From NCBI GenBank assembly GCA_036245525.1, contig BTPG01000008.1, positions 34,364,850 to 34,428,849 on the forward strand: a stretch of 64,000 nt of DNA, given 5' to 3'. Position 1 is the stretch's first letter; every line of letters begins with the position of its first letter. Position numbers and translations under genes: made by a program. This document shows positions 21,601-30,600 of the stretch, one piece after another. This stretch comes from Semisulcospira habei. Taxonomy: Eukaryota > Mollusca > Gastropoda > Semisulcospiridae. Below the pieces are notes generated by a model. That model did no database searches. It was not told the origin of the DNA and saw nothing but the letters and a program-made list of their open reading frames with translations.

Positions 21601-24600
21601 GGAGGAGTCTACTGGGTCCGCTGTGTCTTTGAGCCTGCGCTGTAAATCTGTCTGAAAGGCAGCTTTCACATCGTCACGCTGAAGGCTGGCAACATCAAGC
21701 TTTTTCTTGGGGGGCCCCCATTTCTTGGGTTTTGGCTTGAAGTGGAGCCTGAGTTTGCAGCGGACAAGGCGGTGGTCAGTGTGGCACTCTGTGCTGGGCA
21801 TCACTCTGGTGAGGAGGACGTCACTGCGGTCCCTCTGACGCACTAGGACATAGTCGATAAGGTGCCAGTGTTTGGAGCGAGGATGCATCCAGGTGGTCTT
21901 TCGACTGTCCTTTTGCTGAAAAGTAGTGTTGGTGATGACCAGTTGCTGCTCCGCACAGAACTCCAACAGTAGGCGGCCATTGTCATTGCAGTTCCCCACG
22001 CCATGCTTGCCGAGGACTCCTTTCCAGGCTTCAGAGTCCTGGCCCACTCTGGCGTTGAAGTCGCCAAGGATGATGACTTTGTCGTCTGCAGGGGTACTCT
22101 GTAGGAGGCTGCGCAGGTCAGTGTAAAACTTGTCCTTTTCAGCAGGCTCTGCCAGGAGGGTTGGGGAGTACACACTGAGAAGGGTGACGTGCTGCTGGTG
22201 TCTCAGTGGGAGGCGCATGGACATGATGCGGTCTGAGTGGCCCGTTGGTAGGTTTTCCAGCTTAGTCGCAATGGATGTCTTGACCATGAAACCCACGCCT
22301 GAAAGCCGTCTTTCTGATGCAGGCCTGCCTGACCAGTAGAGGGTGTACCCAGCACCAAGTTCTTGGAGGCTGCCTTCGTCCGGAAGGCGCACTTCGCTGA
22401 GCGCGGCGATGTCGATGTTTAACCTCCGCAATTCATGGGCAATGAGGGCGGAGCGACGTTCAGGGCGTCCGCTGTCTGCTTTGTCGAGCATGGTTCGGAC
22501 GTTCCAGCATGCTACGTTGAGTCCGGTCGTGGTCGTCATGAGAGTGGATCCGTTATTCTTTCTTGTTTTTTGACCGCAGGAGAAGATGCCCGTTGACCGC
22601 GGCTAGCCAACTGGGGTTGCGAGGGGACGAGCTTTGGTTAGGCCACCTTTTCTAGGCCCCTCTCCGTGTGGAGCAAGCAGTGCTGTCCCTAGAGAAGGCT
22701 GCTTGGTCGTTCAGGGTGTGCCGAGTGATGTTGTCATCCCCAGGTCAACATCAGGCGACCAATATCCTGAACCGCCTGCATGCAGGTTTGAGACTGCGGC
22801 TTCCAGTGACATCTTTCACCTGCCGTTTCGCCCCTCGCCCGTCGCTACAGGACTTGGAATGGTCAGTGTCATGGTCCGTGGACGTTTCCTAAAGCCTGCG
22901 CGGTGGAGCTTTTTGGTGGAGTGCAGTGTGTGCAGTACTGGCCCCACCCTTTAAACCCTTGGTTCATCTGCCATGGCCTAGCAAGCTGGGACGATGGCAT
23001 CGAGGTCCTCAGGTCGTAGGTTTTATATCAGACTGTCCTTGTCCTAGTCTCTGGCTCAAAAGCCTTCCCCGGAGACACGGGGGCTTTGATGTCAGGGGTT
23101 TCCTCCCTTAGCCTTTCCGCAGCCAAGCGGCCAGGCCTGCAAGGCAGCAGGCGACTCGTGGAGGGCGGGGTCGTCTATGTCCCGTGCAAATGTGAACATC
23201 TGCCCACTGCCCGCAGATGAAGAAATCCGCCAACTGGGGAGTTGTCAAGCCGATGGGTTGAAGTTGTCTGTCGTCACACCAGGCGCAGAGGACTCTCCAC
23301 TTGCCTTCGTAGACTCGTCTGGTCGAGGCTCGACGAGCTGTAGCGATCGCGTCCACTGCCGCACCTGAGAAGGCTCTAGCTGCGAGGGCTTGCCGGACAA
23401 CCTCCAGGCATGGAGGAGGAGACGCTCGGGGCATGGGTGGAACAGCTGCTGCCGTGGTTGCTTGAGCATCGTCCGCGGTGTGGGGAGCGGTAGCGGGGGA
23501 GCCGTGGCAAGGTTCAGGAGGTCGGTTGTCCACGACTTGGTCCAGCAAAATGGCGCCACCAGGAACAGGATCGTGTTGCACTCTCTGAGCTTGAGTAGGA
23601 CCTTGGGGACTAGCACGGTGGGCGGGTAGGCGTAGGCAACTAGGCCGTCCCAAGAGATGGATAGAGCGTCGACTGCCCAGGCCAGAGGGTCTGGAATGGG
23701 TGAGACGAAGAGGGGAAGCTGTCGATTCCACCTCGTGGCGAAGAGGTCGATCATGGGAGCCTCCCAGGTTACGGCGATCAGTTGAAAGATGTCGGGTCGC
23801 AGCGCCCACTCTGTATGGAGCAGTTGACCGCGTCGGGAGAGGGAGTCGGCCAGCACATTCAGATGACCCGGAATGTGACGTGCGCGAAGAGAGATGTCCC
23901 GATCCTCGCACCAGCGGAGCACCTGGTAGAGTAGTATGCAAAGGGATGGAGAGCGGGTCCCGCCTTGCTTCTGGATGTACGAGACGACCGTGGAGTTGTC
24001 CGAGAGAACCAACAGTTCCTGATGTCGGATGCGGGGCTCCCAGGCCAGGAGAGCTTGCCATACTGCCTTCAGTTCTAACCAGTTGATGTGTTTGGACAGC
24101 GATTCCAGAGGCCACAGGCCGGATGCAGTCTCGAACGACGGAAGGAGGTGAGCTCCCCAACCTGCGAGGCTTGCGTCGACGCAGAGCGAGAGAGTGGGCG
24201 GCGGTGATGACAGCGGCACTCCCGTCGCGAGCCAGGCAGGATCCGCCCAGCGCAGCAGGTGGGGACGGAGCATGGCAGGTACTGGAATCGGGGCCTCGAG
24301 GTCGGGCGACGACGGTCGCCAGTGAAGGAGGAGATGCAGTTGCAGAGGGTGGGAGTAGAGACGTCCTAGCGGTAGCAGGTCCGCAGCAGCGCTGATCAGA
24401 CCTAAAAGCTGAAGCCACTGCCTGGCTGGAAGCGTCGTCAACTGGGACACCTGCTGAGCTAGAGTCGCCAACTTCTGGATGCGCTTCTCCGGCAGTCTGA
24501 CGGTATTGTGGTTGGTGAGGAACTCCATACCGAGGTGAATAAAATGGCGTGCGGGAATGAGGTCGGACTTGCCAAGGTTGACCAGGAAGCCCAGGTTCTC

Positions 24601-27600
24601 GAGAAGTTGAAGCAGAGCATCTCGGTCTTCCCTCAGGGAGCGCTCGTCCTGGTTCCTCAAAAGTAGGTCATCCAAGTAGTTCGACGTAGGGCTCGTGGAA
24701 CTTCGACGGGCTCTGGCTACCACTGCGTCCATGAGGCGAGTGAAGACCCAGGGGCTGAGGTTGAGGCCGAAGGGGAGCGCGCGGAACTGATAGACGACAC
24801 CCTCGAAGGCGAAGCGTAGGTAACGTCTGGAAGCAGGATGCATGGGCACGTGCAGGTAAGCATCTGAGAGGTCCAGGCTGACCGAAAAGTCCATCGGCTG
24901 TACCGCTGAGCGAAGGGCCCGCGCAGTCTCCATGCGGAAGGCCGGAGCGACGATGAACTTGTTCAGCGCCGAGAGGTCTATGACGGGGTGCCACTTGCCG
25001 ACCGGCTTGGGCACCACAAAGAGCCGACTGTAGAAGGCTGGGGAGTCGTGCCGGACCACCACCTCCGTGGCGAACTTCTGAAGCAGGGAGGAAACTTCGC
25101 CGCGGAGAGCTTCGGCTCTGAGCTGGTCTGAAGGAACTGTAGTCCACACCGGGCTCCGGCGCATGGGAGGTGGGGACCGGAAGGAGATCAGTAGTCCCTG
25201 AGTAATGGTAGAGAGAATCCACGGGTCGTCCGGAAACAGCGAGCGCCAGGCTTCGCTGTGAAGCGCCAGCCTCCCGCCGACCGGAACTCCGGACGAGGTC
25301 GGCGGGGGCCGGAGCGGGAGAAAGTCAGTGCGCCCGGCCCCGCCCGGGGCGCCGGGCAGGTCTGGGCCAGGTGCGGGCGGGGAGGGGTGGGGGAGGCTCG
25401 GTACTGGGGAAAGGGTGGGCGCGAGGAAAGGCTGGAGCTCTGGGGGGTAGGCGACCACCTCTGGTGAAAGGGCGGGCGGTGGGTCTAGCAGTCCGCAGGG
25501 GGTGACCCGGAGCCTTGCGGGTTGGTCGAAGGAAGTTGGGGCTGGGCGGTTAGGCCAGGCGTCCTTGTTAGCTTCCTTCACAGCGAGCCAGGTGGGGCCG
25601 AACAGTAATTCACCGCCGAGAGGTGCCTGCCGAAGCTGAGTCTTCACATCCAGCGGAATGGGACAGGAATGGAGAATCGCATCTCGACGCAGTAAGTCGC
25701 AGTTAGAGGCGGCTGCCATGGAGTTGACAGCGACATGATATACAGCGCGGTTCCCCGAAACTGCTAGGGCGAGCAGGTCTCCCAGCAGAGGCGAAATTGA
25801 CGGATGCCAGGAGTCCTCTACACATCGGACGATGGCTTGCGTGACCAAATCTAGAAATCCCGCTGCTGCCAGGGTGTTCCTAATGAGTGTCGCGGTCTGT
25901 TCTACCCCGGGGAGGAGAGACTGACGTAAGGAAGTCCCAGAGAACGCCACTGCCGCGGGGTCCGCTGTCGGTAGAGGGCAGGAAAAGTGCTGTGTATGGC
26001 CCGCATACCATGACTGCCGGAAGGCGATGTCTATACCTGTCGGCCACTTGGAGTCTGAGAAGAATCCTGTACCGCATGCCCCTTGCGCAAGATGAGCAGA
26101 AAACGCATCACGTAACTCCCGGAAACCCGGCGGCTGGGGGAGAGACTTGAATCGCTTGGCCTGTCGTTCTGCGTCCACAAAGGCGGACGCTTTCCTTTTA
26201 AGAACTGGAGAGGGAGGGCAGTCTTCTGCAGGGAGGCAAGCCGCGATAAGCCGTGCGGCTTCATCAAGGGCCCGCAGTGTCTCTAACCTATGTCCAATGG
26301 CAGCCGGCGGGAATTCCTCGTCGCCACCCGAGGGATTGGACGGGGCGGGGCTGGCCACCTGTAGTAGTGCCGACATCGATTCCTCGGGGTTCAGGCTAAG
26401 GGTGTCCTCTTCTGCCGGAACTGAGTGGGGAATCGGGTCCACTCCCAAACGAGGAGGAAGACTCCCGTCGCCGGGGCGGGTAACGGTCGTAGCCGGTGGA
26501 GGAGATCTTCTCACTGGTGCGTGGCGCCGCCAGTGTCTGCTAGATGAATGGTCCCGTGAATCACTCGACGCTGAGCGGGAAGCCCGAACTCCTGACCTAC
26601 GACGGTGTCGCGGGCGACGAGCGGCACTCCGCCGAGAGGAGCGTGAACGGGAGCGGGGGCGGCAACGCGGGGACCGGGAACGTCTGAAATGGCGCGAAGC
26701 TGAACGCAAAGCAGTCATGCCTGTACTGTGTCCGCGAATGTCGGCTGGATTCCGACCGGTAGGAATCGACCCTCGGGCGAGTAGACCTGTCGCTCGAGCG
26801 TGAACGATGTCTAACAGCTGAGGTTCGCTCGGACTGAAGACGGGGAGTAACTCGCACCGCAGCAGAGCGGAGGCGACTGCTTCGTACCCGAGAGTGGGAG
26901 CGCGTCCGGTGAGAAGACTTGTCGGAACTTGACGCCCGGACGGAAGGAGCTGGGCGGGGCGCTGGTGTTCCGCGCTGGTCCCTAGCGGAGAACAGGGTAG
27001 CGGAAGCAGCAGGACGAATCTGTGGCGAGAGCTTGTCAGCTACCTGGAGATCCGTATTAGTCAGGCCCGCAACCAGAGCGGGTGTAGGAGCCTGTATCAG
27101 TTCCTTATCAGTTGCCTGCAGAGGCGTTGCTACCGGGTAGAGACCACTCGACTGGACTGTGGTGGCTACCGGAGTCTTGTTTAGAGGCCTAGCCCGAGGC
27201 GCTCTAGGATCCTTGACCGTACAGAGACCACTCGACTGGACTGTGGTGGCTGCCGGTACTAGAGCACGTGCACGCGACCGAAGCCGCTGGTTCGTCTGCT
27301 CAGACACTCGGTCAGGGCCACTCGACTGGACTGTGGCGCGTACCGGTGTGGGATCGTTCTTCCGTGCTTGTGTAGGTTTCTTGCGGCCGTAGAAACTCCA
27401 CAGCTGGGTCCATTGTTCCTCCAGCCATGGGGCGCAGACCGAGCACGGACGCGTGGAGGTACAACCGGAACAGGGCAGGCAAACCAGATGTTCGTCACTC
27501 GGCCACTGGAATTGCCCATATCGAGCGCATGTTCGGACTTGCCAACTGCAAAACATAATGTACAATGAAATGCGAGCGAGCGTGCCCCCGTGGGCCCGCA

Positions 27601-30600
27601 CCGAATCCGCGTGAACGAACGAAGTGTACCGTGTAAGCCTACGCCCGGCGCTCCACCACTACCCTTGAGCGCCTGACGTAGGCCAAGGCAGAGATATTAC
27701 CTTGCCATCCGAAGAAGTGAGGCACCAACCCGGTCGAAGACCCACCAGAAAGGCTAGCACGCAGACACGGCCCGGCGTCGGACGGCGACCACGTAACGCT
27801 GATGCCGGGCGAATCCACTGGCGTCAGTAAAGGCGTCGAAATGAAGTCTCCGCAACAGCAGGCACTCAGAGCAGGCTGAAGAGCGAAGTAGAAGCTTGGC
27901 ACACACGAGTAACACGCACTAGGGCCAGAGCGGCACAAGGCGTGAGTACAGTTCAACCTGGCGTCGCCGCGCCCGGTAGGATAAGATGGCGCCGACGGGT
28001 GAAATTCACAAGTAACGTTCACTAGGAACAAGTTCCTAAGTCCGTAGACCGACGGAAACCTCAAGCCAGGTTTCCCACCTTGAACAAAGCTTCCTTCTGT
28101 TTAGACTTTCCTAACGAAGATAAGAGTCCTATCGAACAGAGCGAGTCCCGTACACAACCTTCTGAGACTAGCAAAGAAAACTGACTGGCGTATGAGTGGT
28201 GTGGCGCATGCGTGGTTGAACCGGAAGGGAGGCTACCCGGGTTTCTGCCTGGGCTATGGCGCCCCTCACCTGCCATCATGACCATACTCGTACACAACAA
28301 TTTTGGGCTAAAATTAGACTAGCTAAGAAACCATTTCCTTTAAGTAATACCATCGGTAATGTGTTTTGAGAAAACAAAAGCTTGACTAAAATAGTTCAAG
28401 GGTGGTGCCAGAATAGCTTGGCACCTCTAGGCACCTTGCTATTCTGGCACCACCCTTGAACTAAAGTCATTGGTCTATATCCTTATCTGTAAGTACTATA
28501 ATGTAGCTTGCATATGACAGTGTACAAATTTGAAGCTTTTAGCCTCAGTATGATATGGGTTAAACTTAGTCACTGGAGTGAATGCCTTGAGATCGCCTAT
28601 CAAGAAAGACCATCACTTAGGCAGCTGGTCACACAACACCTTTTGCCTTTCAAACTTCTCTTGAGAGAGTGTCATTTAACCCATTCAGCCCAAATGCCCT
28701 ACAGCAGGAGTCTGACTGACCATGATAATTCAAGGGTAGTGCCAGATTAGCTTGGCGCCTGAAGGCGCCAAGCTAGTCTGGCACTACCCTAGAATTATCA
28801 TGGTCAACCCACCTCCTGCAACTGGCACATAGTCGTTAAGTAACACTTCCAAAATTTGGGAAATCCACCTGTGGGGCTAAAAGGGTTAACACCAAGGCCA
28901 CATTTCCCAACATTCTGAGATGTCACTAAACAACTATGCGCCAGTTGCAGGAGAAAGATCGACCATGATAATTCAAGGGTAGTGCCAGATGAGCTCCAAG
29001 CTCCCTTGAATTATCATGGTTGATTATCTCCTACTGTAGTGCATCAAAGCTTTATGAATAAAGACCTATTTTCCTTGAAAAGTAAGTACTTGCTCAAAGG
29101 ACCTGATCTCTGCCAGCGAGAGGCAAAGGTTCTCAGCCTGCAGGGGGGCATGAGAATCTACAAACAATTTGGGTAAGATGAGTGACAATATACCTGATTT
29201 CTTCATCGGCAGGCCCGATGCTAGGTGGGATGGAAACAGTGACCAGTACATCGCTGAAAATGGTCCCCTCCGAGTTGTGTGCTGTCAGGGTGTAGGTGCC
29301 GGCGTCCCCGGCGGCTGCCTCATTGATCTCCAGGGTAAAAACATCATCCTCTGTCCGCAGCGTAATTCTCTCCCCTGCCTTGACTGTGTCCCCTTCTTTG
29401 AACCATTTCACCTCCGGTTGAGGATTTCCTGTTCGGGGAAAAGGAAGTAGCAAAATGCAACATTATTCCTTTGGCTGTTGGTGCACGTTTAGTCGGGGTG
29501 ATAATTTAAGAGCATTTTCTATTTATTACATAAAAAGCATATATTTTGAGAATTGATTTCCAGAAGGTAGAAGCAGATAAAATTAATAGATAAGTCTCCA
29601 ACAAAGCAATGTAATTAAAATATACACATTCAGCAAAGTACACAAAATGGTTACTCACCCTGCACTCGTGATGCCAGGCGAATAGCCTCTCCAAGACTGA
29701 TGGCCACATCGTCAGATACAGACATGATCTTTGGTGCACTCAATGCTGCAGCTTCAGCATGCTCCTCACTCTCATCCACCTTCTCCGCAACTTCTTTTGT
29801 GGTGTCTTCTGTCACAGCAACATCTGAAGACTGGATCAGGTCAGATTTCTCCTCAGATTCTGTTGACTTTTCCACGTTAGCTTCTGAAGATGAAATGTCC
29901 TCAGTCTTTGCTTCAACACCGTTGGTCAGACTGACTGGATCAACAGAGCTTTCCTCGGCTTCCTCTTTTGAGGCCTTGGCTTTTGCTTCAGCTTCCAACA
30001 CTGCTGCTGCCGTCTGCTCAACCTCAGCCAGTTTGGAGACTTCTTCTGCTTCTGTGATTGCTTGTGAGTCAACCGGCTCCACCTTGGTTTCCTCCTTGAA
30101 GGCTTTGGCTTTGTCCAGCTGGGCAGACTGTTCCTTCTTTGAAACGCTTTCTGTTGAGACTGCAGTTTCTTCGATGGCCTTCAGCTCTTTAGTTTTCTTG
30201 CCCTCGCCCTCAATGGTGATGGTCTCTGTTTTGCTAGTAATTTGGTCCACCCAGCGTGTCCTGTGCTCACCGTCCTCCTGGGCTTCTGCTGCTACTTCTT
30301 CCTCCTCCACAACTGTCGTCTGCTCTGTTTTCTCATCAAGCAAGCCAGTGATGTCTTCAGAGAACTCCTCTCTCGTCTCTTCAGTGTGTGATGTCTGCTG
30401 TGATGTTACAGCAGTTTTGGCTGAGGTAGACTCTGTGACTTCTGTTTCTCCTAATACTATCTGGCGCAATTCCTGTGTGGACTGTGAAAGCTCTGTCTGC
30501 TGAACTTGCATAGACTCCTCTATGACTTCTGTTAACTGAGATTCCTCAACAAAAGACTCCTTCCTGGCAGTTTTGGCTTTAGTGTCTGTTGCCTCCTGCT

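Larger units (their letters stand above)
17376..28378 (-). mobile_element. DIRS-type tyrosine recombinase retrotransposon, 11.0 kb
   Basis: Inverted terminal repeats at 17412-17597 and 28174-28360 (one mismatch noticed) are each extended by a different outer edge. At 17640-17736 an internal complementary region carries the inverse of the left edge (17376-17427) fused to the inverse of the right edge (28335-28378). This end-to-end junction is how DIRS elements are known to template circle formation. On the minus strand: leader, gag-like ORF (27601-26597), RT/RNase H/methyltransferase-like ORF (26718-23245), and a tyrosine recombinase ORF overlapping its end and running to 18456. It lies in gene A intron 3, same strand. 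A LINE (~19277-23107) and an RTE copy (17819-18406) have inserted into it, so its own sequence is about 6.6 kb. Confidence 0.95.

Noticed and set aside
23441..24418. Long minus-strand frame upstream of the recombinase N-terminus
   Set aside because: It lies entirely inside the RT/RNase H ORF in another frame; only the last ~110 codons match a recombinase.
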